64,000 nt of DNA from Streptomyces sp. Je 1-369 (GTDB lineage Bacteria; Actinomycetota; Actinomycetes; Streptomycetales; Streptomycetaceae): positions 6,133,501 through 6,197,500 of the forward strand of contig NZ_CP101750.1 in assembly GCF_026810505.1 (NCBI RefSeq), written 5' to 3'. The translations under genes were made by a program, and so were the position numbers. A model generated the notes under the pieces. That model was not told the origin of the DNA, made no database searches, and worked only from the letters and a program-made list of their open reading frames with translations. Positions 26,322 to 36,370 of this stretch are shown here, one piece after another; the first letter of the stretch is position 1; each line of letters begins with the position of its first letter.

Positions 26322-28076
26322 ATGCCCACAGGTTCCACGAAACGACGGCTCACCAGCGGTGCGGCCCTCGTCGTCGCGGCGCTGGTGACCACCACGGCGT
26401 GCGGCGGCGGTGACGGTGGCGACAGCGACTCGAAGGGTGCCGGCTACAACGCGGCGCTGAACAAGATCGCCAACCCTTCCAAGAAGAAGGGAGGCACGCT
26501 GAAGATGGTCGGCAAGCAGGACCTGGACTCCGCCGACCCGCAGCGCGCCTACTACGGCATGACGTGGGACTTCATGCGCTTCTACACCCGGCAGCTGGTG
26601 ACCTACGACACCAAGCCGGGCAAGGCGGGCACGAAGCTGGTCCCGGACCTCGCCACCTCCACGGCGAAGATCTCCGACGACGGCAAGACGTACACGTACA
26701 AGCTGCGTGACGGTCTCACCTGGGAGGACGGCTCCAAGCTGACCGCCAAGGACGTCAAGTACGGCATCGAGCGCGCCTGGGCGACGGACACCATCACCGG
26801 TGGCCCCGGCTACATCCGCCAGACGCTCGACCCCAAGACGAAGTACAAGGGTCCCTACAAGGACAAGGGCGGCCTCGACGCGATCGAGACCCCCGACGAC
26901 CAGACGATCATCTTCAAGCTGCCCAAGCGCAACGGTGACTTCGAGCAGTTCCTGGCCATGCCCACCGGTTCGCCGGTCAAGGAGGCCAAGGACACGAAGG
27001 CCAAGTACACGCAGCGGCCGTTCTCCTCGGGCCCGTACAAGTTCGAGACGTACAAGTCGAACAAGAAGATCGTTCTGGTCCGCAACGACAAGTGGAAGAA
27101 GTCCTCGGACCCGATCCGCGCCGCGCTGCCCGACAAGATCGACGTGACGATCTCCGCCAACCAGGAGGAGAACGACAAGAAGCTGATGGAGGGGGACTTC
27201 GACCTCGACATCAACGGCACGGGCATGACCCAGTCCGGCCGCGTCAGCGCCGTCACGGACCACCGCGGCAACGTCGACAACATGCACACGTCCTTCGTGC
27301 GCTACGTCGCGCTCGTCCACAACGCCAAGCCGTTCGACAACGAGCACTGCCGCAAGGCCGTGTTCTACGCGACCGACTTCGCGAGCATCCAGCAGACCCG
27401 CGGCGGCAAGGTCGCGGCCGGCGACATCGCCAACAGCACCTTCCCGGTGGCGATCCCCGGCTACAGCAAGTACGACCCGTACGGCGTGCTGGAGCGCAAG
27501 GGCAAGCCCGACGTCGCCAAGGCCAAGGACGAGCTGAAGAAGTGCGACAAGCCGTCCGGCTTCACCACCAAGCTCACCGCCCGCAGCAACAACCCGGGTG
27601 AGGTCGACGCCGCCGAGGCGCTGCAGCAGTCGCTCGACAAGGTCGGCATCAAGGTCCAGGTCGACGCCCTCGACGGCGCCGACACCTCCAGCATCACCGG
27701 CTCGCCCTCCGTCGTGAAGAAGCGCGGCTACGGCATGACGATGAGCGGCTGGGGCCCGGACTTCCCGTCCGGCCAGGGCTACGCGCAGCCGCTGTTCGAC
27801 AGCCGCTTCCTGAACCCGACCGGTAACTACAACGAGTCGCAGATCAAGGACAAGAAGGTCGACGCGCTCTTCGACAAGGCGATCGCGGAGACCGACCCGG
27901 CCGCGGCGGGCGAGATCTACAAGGAACTCGACAAGAAGATCCTCGACCAGGCCGACTGGATGCCCTTCCTGTACGAGAAGAACATCACCTGGCGCGGGTC
28001 GCGGCTGACCAACGCCTACATGTCCGACGGTTACAACGGCCGTTACGACTACGCCTCGCTCGGCGTCGTCAAGTAA
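26322..28076 (+). CDS. Peptide ABC transporter substrate-binding lipoprotein
   Basis: A 584-residue family 5 solute-binding protein. The signal peptide is 27 residues long with a lipobox ending TTAC, followed by a Gly/Asp linker. The body has the family 5 marks KGGTLKMVGKQDLDSADPQ, YTYKLRDGLTWEDGSKLTAKDVKYGIER near 130 and MSGWGPDFPSGQGY near 475. GGAGG lies ten bases before ATG 26322. It supplies the extracellular peptide receptor of the importer. The long hairpin just after it may hold its mRNA stable relative to the membrane genes. Confidence 0.94.
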   Translation: MPTGSTKRRLTSGAALVVAALVTTTACGGGDGGDSDSKGAGYNAALNKIANPSKKKGGTLKMVGKQDLDSADPQRAYYGMTWDFMRFYTRQLVTYDTKPGKAGTKLVPDLATSTAKISDDGKTYTYKLRDGLTWEDGSKLTAKDVKYGIERAWATDTITGGPGYIRQTLDPKTKYKGPYKDKGGLDAIETPDDQTIIFKLPKRNGDFEQFLAMPTGSPVKEAKDTKAKYTQRPFSSGPYKFETYKSNKKIVLVRNDKWKKSSDPIRAALPDKIDVTISANQEENDKKLMEGDFDLDINGTGMTQSGRVSAVTDHRGNVDNMHTSFVRYVALVHNAKPFDNEHCRKAVFYATDFASIQQTRGGKVAAGDIANSTFPVAIPGYSKYDPYGVLERKGKPDVAKAKDELKKCDKPSGFTTKLTARSNNPGEVDAAEALQQSLDKVGIKVQVDALDGADTSSITGSPSVVKKRGYGMTMSGWGPDFPSGQGYAQPLFDSRFLNPTGNYNESQIKDKKVDALFDKAIAETDPAAAGEIYKELDKKILDQADWMPFLYEKNITWRGSRLTNAYMSDGYNGRYDYASLGVVK

Positions 28077-28170
28077 CACCCGCCGTCACACAATTCCCGC
28101 AAGGGAAGCAGTAGTTGTTCGTACCACCGCCGCCGAATCCCGCCAGTCCGAAGGGCAGGTGATGGCCCCG

Positions 28171-28213
28171 GGCGGTGGCCGGGACTCCTCACAAGGGGGT
28201 CCCGGCCACCGCC
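28171..28213 (+). terminator. 15-bp perfect hairpin between binding-protein and permease genes
   Basis: GGCGGTGGCCGGGAC (28171-28185) and its exact complement (28199-28213) flank a 13-base loop. No T-tract follows. Hairpins at this place in ABC operons usually stabilise or partially terminate the message after the binding-protein gene. Confidence 0.75.
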
Positions 28214-28225
28214 GGGCCGCGCACA

Positions 28226-29223
<998 letters not shown>

Positions 29224-29227
<4 letters not shown>

Positions 29228-30321
29228 CCGAACTGTCCAAGAGCGGAGCAGCGGTGGGCGAGCCCGTCACCGGCTCGCCCGCTCCCTCCGCCTTCCTCGA
29301 GGTGCGCGACCTCAAGGTGCACTTCCCGACCGACGACGGCGTGGTCAAGTCCGTCGACGGGCTCAGCTTCCAGCTGGAGAAGGGCAAGACCCTCGGCATC
29401 GTGGGCGAGTCGGGGTCCGGCAAGTCGGTCACCTCGCTCGGCATCCTCGGCCTGCACACCGCCGGCCAGTACGGCTCCCGCAAGGCGCAGCTCTCCGGCG
29501 AGATCTGGCTGGACGGCACCGAGCTGCTGAGCGCCCCGCCCGACGAGGTGCGCAAGCTGCGCGGCCGCGAGATGGCGATGATCTTCCAGGATCCGCTCTC
29601 CGCGCTGCACCCGTACTACACCATCGGCAAGCAGATCACCGAGGCGTACCGGGTCCACAACGCCGTCGACAAGAAGACCGCCCGCAAGCGGGCGATCGAC
29701 ATGCTCGACCGGGTCGGGATCCCCCAGCCGGACAAGCGCGTCGACTCCTACCCGCACGAGTTCTCGGGCGGCATGCGCCAGCGCGCGATGATCGCCATGG
29801 CGCTCGTCAACAACCCCGAGCTGCTCATCGCGGACGAGCCGACGACCGCCCTCGACGTGACCGTCCAGGCGCAGATCCTCGACCTCATCCGGGACCTGCA
29901 GAAGGAGTTCGGCTCCGCCGTCATCATGATCACGCACGACCTGGGCGTGGTCGCCGAGATGGCGGACGAGCTCCTGGTCATGTACGGCGGCCGGTGCGTC
30001 GAGCGCGGCAGCGCCGAGAAGGTCTTCTACGAACCGCAGCACCCCTACACCTGGGGTCTGCTCGGCTCGATGCCCCGCATCGACCGCGAGGAGACCGAGC
30101 GGCTCATCCCGGTCAAGGGCTCCCCGCCCAGCCTGATCAACCTGCCGAGCGGCTGCGCCTTCAACCCCCGCTGCCCCTACGCGGACATCCCCAAGGACCA
30201 GATCACCCGCACCGAACGCCCCGAACTGCGTCTGGTGGCCGACGGGCACTACTCCGCCTGCCACATGTCGCAGGAGGAGCGCACCCGGATCTGGACCGAA
30301 GAGATTGCGCCGAAGCTGTGA
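29224..30321 (+). CDS. Peptide ABC transporter ATPase (DppD/OppD-like)
   Basis: A 365-residue cytoplasmic ATPase subunit. Walker A GESGSGKS (near 62-69), Q-loop [10 protein letters not shown], signature FSGGMRQR, Walker [13 protein letters not shown] and the switch His in MITHD are all intact. The C-terminal oligopeptide extension contains C-x6-C and a further Cys ([11 protein letters not shown] ... HYSACHM), the cysteine pattern of OppD/DppD proteins, some of which bind an Fe-S cluster. The ATG overlaps the permease stop. Confidence 0.95.
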
Positions 30322-31523
30322 ACGATGACGTGAAGGGCCAGGAGATGACGATCCCGGCGCAGACGCAGAGCTCGCCCGAGCCGCTGCTCAAGGTCGACGG
30401 CCTGGTGAAGCACTTCCCCATCAAGAAGGGGCTGCTCCAGCGCCAGGTGGCGGCGGTCCAGGCGGTCGACGGGCTCACCTTCGACGTACGCCCCGGGGAA
30501 ACCCTCGGCGTCGTCGGCGAGTCCGGCTGCGGCAAGTCGACGATGGGGCGGCTGATCACGCGGTTGCTCGAGCCGACCGGCGGCCGCGTCGAGTTCCAGG
30601 GCACGGACATCACGCACCTGAGTACGGGCGGCATGCGGCCGTTCCGCCGCGACGTGCAGATGATCTTCCAGGACCCGTACTCGTCGCTGAACCCCAGGCA
30701 CACCATCGGCACGATCGTCGGCGCGCCCTTCAAGCTCCAGGGTGTCAAGCCCGAGGGCGGCGTGAAGAAGACCGTGCAGGAGATGCTGGAGCGCGTCGGG
30801 CTCAACCCCGAGCACTACAACCGCTACCCGCACGAGTTCTCCGGCGGCCAGCGGCAGCGCATCGGCATCGCGCGGGCGCTGGCGCTCCGTCCCAAGCTGG
30901 TCGTGGCGGACGAGCCGGTCTCGGCCCTCGACGTCTCCATCCAGGCCCAGGTGGTCAACCTCCTGGACGACCTCCAGGACGAGCTCGGCCTGACGTACGT
31001 GATCATCGCGCACGACCTGTCGGTCATCCGGCACGTCTCGGACCGCATCGCGGTGATGTACCTCGGCAAGATCGTGGAGCTGGCGGACCGCAAGGACCTC
31101 TACTCCACGCCGATGCACCCGTACACCAAGGCGCTGCTCTCCGCGGTGCCGGTGCCGGACCCCAGGCGGCGCGGCGTCAAGAGCGAGCGCATCCTGCTCC
31201 GCGGCGACGTTCCCTCGCCGATCGACCCGCCCACCGGCTGCCGCTTCCACACGCGGTGCTGGAAGGCGACGGAGATCTGCAAGACGAAGGAGCCGCCGCT
31301 GATCCCGCTGGCCACCGGGCACCAGGTGGCGTGCCACCATCCGGAGAACGCGGAGGACCAGGCGCCCGAGGACACGAAGCTGCTCTCGGTGGCCAAGGAG
31401 GCGATCGAGGTGGTTTCGGTGGTGTCCAAGGCCGAGGAGAGTGCGGAGGCGGCGGACGCGAAGCCGGAGGCCGGCGTCACGAAGGCTTCGAAGGAGAAGG
31501 GTCAGAAGTCGACTGACGCGTAA
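30318..31523 (+). CDS. Peptide ABC transporter ATPase (DppF/OppF-like)
   Basis: A 401-residue second ATPase of the importer. It has Walker [10 protein letters not shown]-loop [15 protein letters not shown], signature [15 protein letters not shown], Walker [13 protein letters not shown], switch [11 protein letters not shown] and the OppF C-terminal cysteines ([14 protein letters not shown]). The last 60 residues are a Lys/Glu/Ala-rich tail that is longer than usual and looks unstructured. GTG 30318 overlaps the previous stop (GTGA); ATG 30345 is the main alternative and follows AGGAG directly. It forms a heterodimer with the product of the preceding gene. Confidence 0.94.
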   Translation: MNDDVKGQEMTIPAQTQSSPEPLLKVDGLVKHFPIKKGLLQRQVAAVQAVDGLTFDVRPGETLGVVGESGCGKSTMGRLITRLLEPTGGRVEFQGTDITHLSTGGMRPFRRDVQMIFQDPYSSLNPRHTIGTIVGAPFKLQGVKPEGGVKKTVQEMLERVGLNPEHYNRYPHEFSGGQRQRIGIARALALRPKLVVADEPVSALDVSIQAQVVNLLDDLQDELGLTYVIIAHDLSVIRHVSDRIAVMYLGKIVELADRKDLYSTPMHPYTKALLSAVPVPDPRRRGVKSERILLRGDVPSPIDPPTGCRFHTRCWKATEICKTKEPPLIPLATGHQVACHHPENAEDQAPEDTKLLSVAKEAIEVVSVVSKAEESAEAADAKPEAGVTKASKEKGQKSTDA

Positions 31524-31530
31524 GGCAAGT

Positions 31531-31560
31531 TGACCCGGACCAACTACGCGTACCGGGTCA
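31531..31560 (+). terminator. Terminator of the peptide importer operon
   Basis: Perfect 8-bp arms TGACCCGG/CCGGGTCA with a 14-base loop, starting 8 bases past the last ATPase stop. Confidence 0.6.
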
Positions 31561-31649
31561 TGTACATGCCCTATCGGGAGAGTGCAGAGTCTCCGTGTCC
31601 GTGACCGTGAATCGGACACCCCATCGAATCGCGTTCGAAGGGAAGACTC

Positions 31650-33050
31650 ATGGCACTCTCCCGTTCGGCACGTCTGGGCGCGCTCGCGACCGCGGCGCTC
31701 TCCTTCTGCCTGATCGCCGCCGCACCCGCGCCCCACCCCGGCTCCGAGGGCGTCGGCGACCCGTACTTCCCCCAGCTCGGCAACGGCGGCTTCGACGTAC
31801 GCCACTACGGTCTCGACCTCGCCTACGACCCCGACACCGACCGCCTCGAAGGCCGCACCACGATCACCGCCCGCGCCACCCAGAACCTGTCGTCCTTCGA
31901 CCTCGACCTGCAGAAGCTGACGGTGAGCAGAGTCGAAGTGAACGGCAGACGCGCCCCGTTCACCCGCACCGGCGACGAAATGCGCATCACGCCGCGCGAC
32001 GCCCTGCGCAAGAACAAGAACTTCACGGTGACGGTCACCTACGGCGGCGTACCGGAACCGCTCAGCGGCCCCATCGTCTTCGGCTCCGACTACGGCTGGA
32101 TGAAGACCACCGACGGCGTCTTCGTCGCCTGCGAGCCGAACGCCGCGTCCACCTGGTTCCCCGCCAGCGACCACCCCTCCGACAAGGCGACCTTCGACAT
32201 CCGCATCAAGGCGCCCAAGGGCCTGACGGGGGTCTCCAACGGCCGCCTCGTCGGCACGTACGACAAGGGCGGCCGGACCGTCGCCCACTGGCGCGAGTCC
32301 GAGCCCATGGCGACCTATCTCGCCACGGCCACCATCGGCAAGTTCGACGTGAAGAAGGGCACGACCCCGGGCGGGACCCCGATCTACGTCGCCATCGACC
32401 CCGTCCTGGAGAACAGCAACAACGTCGACGTGTACGGCGTCACGGCCGAGGTCACCGACCACTGGTCGAAGGTCTTCGGCCCCTACCCCTTCGAGGAGAC
32501 CGGCGCGATCGTCGACGACATGCCGCAGGCGGGCTTCTCCCTGGAGACCCAGACCAAGCCGGTGTACTCCGCGATCCGCAGCGAGTCGACCATCGCGCAC
32601 GAGGTGGCCCACCGGTGGTTCGGCGACTCCGTGTCACCCGCGTCCTGGAACCACATCTGGCTCAACGAAGGGTTCGCGACGTACTCCCAGTGGCTGTGGA
32701 GCGAGCACAAGGGCACCCAGACCGCCCATGACGCCTTCCTCGCGGGCTACAACTCGCGCCCCGCCGACTCCGCCTTCTGGCAGATCGTCGTCGGCGACCC
32801 GCAGCGCGACACGATGTTCGCGTCCGCCGTCTACCAGCGCGGCGCGATGACCCTCCAGGTGCTCAGGGAGCGCATCGGCGACAAGGACTTCTTCAAGCTG
32901 CTGCGTACCTGGGTGAAGCAGCACCGGAACGGGAACGTGACGACCGCCGACTTCGTGCGGCTCGCCGAGAGGGTCTCCGGCGAGCAGCTCGACGACCTCT
33001 TCACCACGTGGCTCTTCACGAAGGGGAAGCCGGCGCTTCCGCACAGGTGA
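31650..33050 (+). CDS. Secreted M1 family metallopeptidase
   Basis: A 466-residue zinc aminopeptidase-like enzyme of the M1 family. The signal peptide (MALSRSARLGALATAALSFC, cleaved near 30) exports it. The zinc site is intact: H317-E318-x-x-H321 with third ligand Glu340 in WLNEGFATY, and Tyr near 400 may stabilise the transition state. At 466 residues it lacks the long C-terminal helical domain of PepN, as is common for secreted Streptomyces members. GAAGGGAAG precedes the ATG. It follows the peptide importer, so it may release peptides or amino acids for uptake (inference). The last codons and stop are duplicated in the spacer downstream. Confidence 0.92.
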   Translation: MALSRSARLGALATAALSFCLIAAAPAPHPGSEGVGDPYFPQLGNGGFDVRHYGLDLAYDPDTDRLEGRTTITARATQNLSSFDLDLQKLTVSRVEVNGRRAPFTRTGDEMRITPRDALRKNKNFTVTVTYGGVPEPLSGPIVFGSDYGWMKTTDGVFVACEPNAASTWFPASDHPSDKATFDIRIKAPKGLTGVSNGRLVGTYDKGGRTVAHWRESEPMATYLATATIGKFDVKKGTTPGGTPIYVAIDPVLENSNNVDVYGVTAEVTDHWSKVFGPYPFEETGAIVDDMPQAGFSLETQTKPVYSAIRSESTIAHEVAHRWFGDSVSPASWNHIWLNEGFATYSQWLWSEHKGTQTAHDAFLAGYNSRPADSAFWQIVVGDPQRDTMFASAVYQRGAMTLQVLRERIGDKDFFKLLRTWVKQHRNGNVTTADFVRLAERVSGEQLDDLFTTWLFTKGKPALPHR

Positions 33051-33076
33051 GAACGGCGCTTCCGCACAGGTAAGAA
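33031..33076 (+). repeat. 23-bp tandem duplication across the M1 peptidase stop
   Basis: Units 33031-33053 and 33054-33076 differ at one base. The first holds the real stop (TGA at 33048-33050); the second would read the same Leu-Pro-His-Arg end with TAA. Confidence 0.9.
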
Positions 33077-33082
33077 TGGCGC

Positions 33083-33757
33083 GTGCTCCTGGATCTGTTC
33101 ACTCCCTCCGTCCAGCATTCGCTCGACATCGTGGGGATCTTCGTCTTCGCGATCTCCGGCGCCCTGCTCGCGGTGCGCAAGAACTTCGACGTCTTCGGCA
33201 TCGCCGTCCTCGCCGAGATCACCGCGCTGGGCGGAGGGCTCTTCCGCGACCTGGTCATCGGGGCGGTGCCGCCCGCCGCCTTCACCGACCTCGGCTACTT
33301 CATCACCCCGCTGTTCGCGGCCGCACTGGTCTTCTTCCTGCACCCGGAGGTGGAGCGCACCCAGCTCGCGGTGAACGTCTTCGACGCGGCGGGCCTCGGC
33401 CTGTTCTGCGTGACGGGCACGACGAAGGCGTACGACTACGGGCTCGGCCTCACGGCGTCCGCGACCCTCGGCCTGATGACCGCCGTGGGCGGCGGCGTCC
33501 TCCGCGACATCGTCGCCAACGAGGTGCCCTCGCTGGTGCGCTGGGACCGCGACCTGTACGCGGTCCCCGCCATCGTCGGCGCCACGATGGTCGCCCTGTG
33601 CATCCACTTCGAACGGCTGACGGCCGTCACCAGCAGCATCGCGGTCGTGACGGCGTTCACGCTGCGGCTGCTCGCGCTGCGGTACCACTGGCGGGCACCG
33701 CGCGCGTGGAACCGGCGGTCGACGGCGGTGGAGGCCGAGGCGGAGGAGACGCCGTAG
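33083..33757 (+). CDS. TRIC-like cation channel / UPF0126 membrane protein
   Basis: A 224-residue integral membrane protein with seven predicted segments arranged as two similar three-helix halves plus one. Each half carries the family glycine motif (GGGLFRDLVIGAVPP near 55 and GGGVLRDIVANEVPS near 140). This is the bacterial YadS/TRIC family, which forms trimeric potassium-type cation channels. Start GTG 33083 lies just after the tandem repeat and has no clear ribosome site. The C-terminal 25 residues are charged and cytoplasmic. Confidence 0.9.
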   Translation: MLLDLFTPSVQHSLDIVGIFVFAISGALLAVRKNFDVFGIAVLAEITALGGGLFRDLVIGAVPPAAFTDLGYFITPLFAAALVFFLHPEVERTQLAVNVFDAAGLGLFCVTGTTKAYDYGLGLTASATLGLMTAVGGGVLRDIVANEVPSLVRWDRDLYAVPAIVGATMVALCIHFERLTAVTSSIAVVTAFTLRLLALRYHWRAPRAWNRRSTAVEAEAEETP

Positions 33758-33768
33758 CGCAGAAAAAG

Positions 33769-33782
33769 CTACCGCTCAGTAG
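33769..33782. promoter_or_regulatory. Palindrome upstream of the thioesterase-like gene
   Basis: Imperfect 14-bp palindrome CTACCGCTCAGTAG, 22 bases before the ATG; shape and position fit a TetR-family operator. The regulator is not identified. Confidence 0.4.
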
Positions 33783-33804
33783 TTACCTGTTGTACGTTGC
33801 TGGC

Positions 33805-34716
33805 ATGGCAACGGCAGCATCGGCGGCATCGACAGCCCCAACCCCGGCGGCGGCGCCCGCGGCAGCACCCGTAGCGGCGCCCGCGAGCATCGGCGACAGC
33901 GAGTTCGACCGCGACACCGCGGTCACCCGGCGCGAACCCGGCGTCTACGACACCGAACTCTCCGCGGGCTGGACGATCATCAGCGCCGTCAACGGCGGCT
34001 ACCTCCTCGCCGTCATCGGCCGCGCCCTCGCGGACGCCCTCCCGCACGCCGACCCCTTCACCGTCTCGGCGCACTACCTCACCGCGTCGAGCCCCGGCCC
34101 CGCCGTCATCCGCACGGACGTGGTCCGCGGCGGCCGTTCGCTCTCCACCGGGCAGGCTTCGCTCTTCCAGTACGACGAGGAGGGGCGCGAGGTCGAACGG
34201 ATTCGCGTGCTCGCCTCGTACGGCGACCTCGACGCGCTCCCCGACGACGTGCGCACCACGGCCGAGCCGCCGGCCATCCCGCCGCTCGACCAGTGCTTCG
34301 GCGCGCAGGACGCCCCCGACCACCGCCCGGTGCCCGGCAGTTCGGCCATCGCCGACCGCCTCTTCCTCAAGCTCGACCCCGCCACCCTCGGCTGGGCGCT
34401 CGGGCAGCCGTCCGGCAAGGGCGAGATGCGGGCCTGGTTCGGCCTCGCGGACGGCCGCGACGCGGACCCGCTGTCGCTGCTGCTCGCCGTGGACGCGCTG
34501 CCGCCGACCGCCTTCGAGATGGGCCTGACCGGCTGGGTCCCGACCGTGGAGCTGACGGTCCACGTCCGCCACCGCCCCGCCCCGGGCCCGCTGCGCGTCT
34601 CCATCACCACCCGCAACCTCGCGGGCGGCTTCCTTGAGGAGGACGCGGAGGTCTGGGACAGCGAGGACCGCCTGGTGGCCCAGTCGCGCCAGCTGGCACG
34701 GGCCCGGCTGAGCTGA
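33805..34716 (+). CDS. Thioesterase family protein (double hotdog)
   Basis: A 303-residue protein. After a 30-residue Ala/Pro/Thr-rich N-terminus it shows the acyl-CoA thioesterase II-like arrangement of two hotdog repeats: WTIISAVNGGYLLAVIGRAL ... HADPFTVSAHYLTASSPGPAVIRTDVVRGGRSLSTGQASL in the first half, and FEMGLTGWVPTVELTVHVRHRPAPGPLRVSITTRNLAGGFLEEDAEVWDSEDRLVAQSRQLA in the second. Actinobacterial members of this group act on acyl-CoA or acyl-lipids; the substrate here is unknown. It abuts the convergent alpha/beta hydrolase gene with no spacer. An operator-like palindrome precedes it. Confidence 0.85.
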   Translation: MATAASAASTAPTPAAAPAAAPVAAPASIGDSEFDRDTAVTRREPGVYDTELSAGWTIISAVNGGYLLAVIGRALADALPHADPFTVSAHYLTASSPGPAVIRTDVVRGGRSLSTGQASLFQYDEEGREVERIRVLASYGDLDALPDDVRTTAEPPAIPPLDQCFGAQDAPDHRPVPGSSAIADRLFLKLDPATLGWALGQPSGKGEMRAWFGLADGRDADPLSLLLAVDALPPTAFEMGLTGWVPTVELTVHVRHRPAPGPLRVSITTRNLAGGFLEEDAEVWDSEDRLVAQSRQLARARLS

Positions 34717-35565
34717 CTAGATCCGGAGGAAGCGGGTGAGCTCGCCCGCCAGCTCCGCCGGGGCGTCCTCCTGTACGAGGTGTCCCGCGCCCTCGATCAG
34801 CCGCAGCTCGGCGCCGGGGACGAGGCCCGCGAGCTCCTTGGCCTTGGCCACGGGAATCCAGGGGTCCTCCGTGCCCCAGCAGATCAGCACGGGCAGGTCC
34901 AGTTCGCCGTACCGGCCCTGGATCTCGTCGGTGAACCGCTGGTCGTTCTGGGCGATCTGCCGGTAGAAGGCGGCCTGCCCCTCCTCCGTGCACCAGGGTT
35001 CGACGAGTCGGTCGAGGACGGCCGGGTGCAGTCCGCGCGGGCTCGTCGATGCGACGTACTCGCGGATCATGGCCCGGTGCAGCGCGGGCGGCAGCTGCGC
35101 GAATACGTCGGCGTTCTCACCGAGCAGCCGGTAGCTCGGGGAGCCCCAGGGGGCGAGCGCCACCGGGTCGACGAGGGCGAGACGTTCGTAGCGGGCGCCG
35201 TGCAGCAGGTGCGCGCGCAGGGCCACGCAGCCGCCGAAGTCGTGGGCGACGACGGCGGGCCGCTCCAGGCCCCAGTGGGCGAGGAGCTCGGCGAGGACCC
35301 GGCCTTGCGCGGCGAGGGACACGTCCTGCCCGGACCGCATCTCCGAGGCGCCGTACCCCGGCAGGTCCCAGACGTACACGCGGTGTCCGCCGCTCGCCAG
35401 GGAGCGGGCGATGTCACGCCAGACGTACGACGAGAACGGCGTGCCGTGGACGAGGACGACGGGCGGGGCGTCGGCGGGGCCGAGGGCGGCCCAGCGCACG
35501 GTGCCGGTGGGTCCCGCGTAGGTCCGGTCGAGGTCCCAGGTGTCGCTTGCGCGTGCGGACGTCAT
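34717..35565 (-). CDS. Alpha/beta hydrolase (haloalkane dehalogenase/epoxide hydrolase-like)
   Basis: A 282-residue soluble hydrolase. It has the oxyanion motif HGTPFSSYVWRD near 40, a nucleophile elbow with Asp rather than Ser (VVAHDFGG near 108-115), an acid on GTEDPWIPV and the catalytic His in GAGHLVQEDAP. The Asp nucleophile groups it with haloalkane dehalogenases and epoxide hydrolases rather than esterases. It sits 60 bases downstream of a TetR gene on the same strand, with an inverted repeat just ahead of its ATG. The natural substrate cannot be told. Confidence 0.88.
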   Translation of the reverse strand: MTSARASDTWDLDRTYAGPTGTVRWAALGPADAPPVVLVHGTPFSSYVWRDIARSLASGGHRVYVWDLPGYGASEMRSGQDVSLAAQGRVLAELLAHWGLERPAVVAHDFGGCVALRAHLLHGARYERLALVDPVALAPWGSPSYRLLGENADVFAQLPPALHRAMIREYVASTSPRGLHPAVLDRLVEPWCTEEGQAAFYRQIAQNDQRFTDEIQGRYGELDLPVLICWGTEDPWIPVAKAKELAGLVPGAELRLIEGAGHLVQEDAPAELAGELTRFLRI

Positions 35566-35567
35566 GA

Positions 35568-35592
35568 CCGTAAGGCTAGTAGCTCCTTACGG
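35568..35592. promoter_or_regulatory. Inverted repeat just upstream of the hydrolase start
   Basis: Perfect 8-bp arms CCGTAAGG/CCTTACGG with a 9-base spacer, two bases before the hydrolase ATG and 32 bases past the TetR stop. Either an operator or a short hairpin in the intergenic mRNA. Confidence 0.5.
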
Positions 35593-35624
35593 CCGCGTCG
35601 ACCGGTTTGGGGCGGGGGAGTGCG

Positions 35625-36257
35625 TCAGTGCTCGTCCGTCCAGTGTTCGCGGCCCAGACCCACCAGGCGCAGTTGCCTGCGGGCGACGTCCGCCACCCGC
35701 GCCTCCTCCGGAGTTCCCGGACCCGCGTCCAGGAACGCCGACGCGGTCATGACCATGTGGTCGACGTACATGCCCGCCAGCATCAGCAGATCGTCCTCGG
35801 GCCACTGCGAGGTCGGGGGCTCATTGGCGAACTGGTCCGCCACTTCCTTGGCGAAGAGGGCGAGTTGCGCACCGATCGCGTCCCGCGCCGCCCGCACGCC
35901 CCCGTGCCGCTCGCGGGCGATGAAGCGGACGTGGGCGGGGTGGGCGTGGACGTATCCCGCTATCAGCTCGACCGTGCCCGTGATGCGCTGCTCGCTGTCG
36001 CCCTTCTCCGACGCCAGCATCGCGGTGAGCGTCGTGTGCAGGCTGCCGAGGGTCTCCTCGACCAGGGTCACGCCCAGGTCGGCGGTGTCGCGGAAGTGCC
36101 GGTAGAAGGCGGTGGGGGCGACGCCCGCGGCGCGGGTGACCTCGCGCAGGCCCAGGCTGCTGAGGCTCTGCTCCTCGAGCAGCTGGAGGGCCGCGTCGAG
36201 GAGTGTCTGCCGGGTCTTCTGCTTCTGGGCCTGCCGGACGCCGAGGGTGTGACTCAT
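35625..36257 (-). CDS. TetR family transcriptional regulator
   Basis: A 210-residue one-domain regulator. The N-terminal helix-turn-helix (LLDAALQLLEEQSLSSLGLREVTRAAGVAPTAFYRHF, residues 19-55) is followed by an all-helical effector domain. The ATAFYRHF-type recognition helix resembles FabR/FasR-like regulators of lipid metabolism. The start is ATG 36255-36257. Two near-identical palindromic sites between this gene and the divergent small membrane protein gene are its probable operators. The lipid-like neighbours (thioesterase, hydrolase) fit but do not prove such a role. Confidence 0.9.
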   Translation of the reverse strand: MSHTLGVRQAQKQKTRQTLLDAALQLLEEQSLSSLGLREVTRAAGVAPTAFYRHFRDTADLGVTLVEETLGSLHTTLTAMLASEKGDSEQRITGTVELIAGYVHAHPAHVRFIARERHGGVRAARDAIGAQLALFAKEVADQFANEPPTSQWPEDDLLMLAGMYVDHMVMTASAFLDAGPGTPEEARVADVARRQLRLVGLGREHWTDEH

Positions 36258-36263
36258 GCCATA

Positions 36264-36332
36264 CAGTTAACAACTGTTCTCCGAGTTTTGAAAGCCGGAG
36301 AGGGAGTACTCTCTAAGTCAGTGAACAACTGT
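36264..36332. promoter_or_regulatory. Paired TetR operator sites
   Basis: CAGTTAACAACTGT (36264-36277) and CAGTGAACAACTGT (36319-36332) differ at one base. The core is palindromic (CAGTT/AACTG arms). One site lies seven bases before the TetR start, the other 38 bases before the divergent small gene, so both genes could be co-repressed. Confidence 0.75.
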
Positions 36333-36370
36333 AACCACAAGCGTTCACCGAACCGAGAGAGGGATCTTCC

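Noticed and set aside
28175..28225. Upstream GTG start for the DppB-type permease
   Set aside because: It lies inside the stem of a perfect hairpin and the family N-terminus begins at the later GTG. It cannot be excluded but is less likely.
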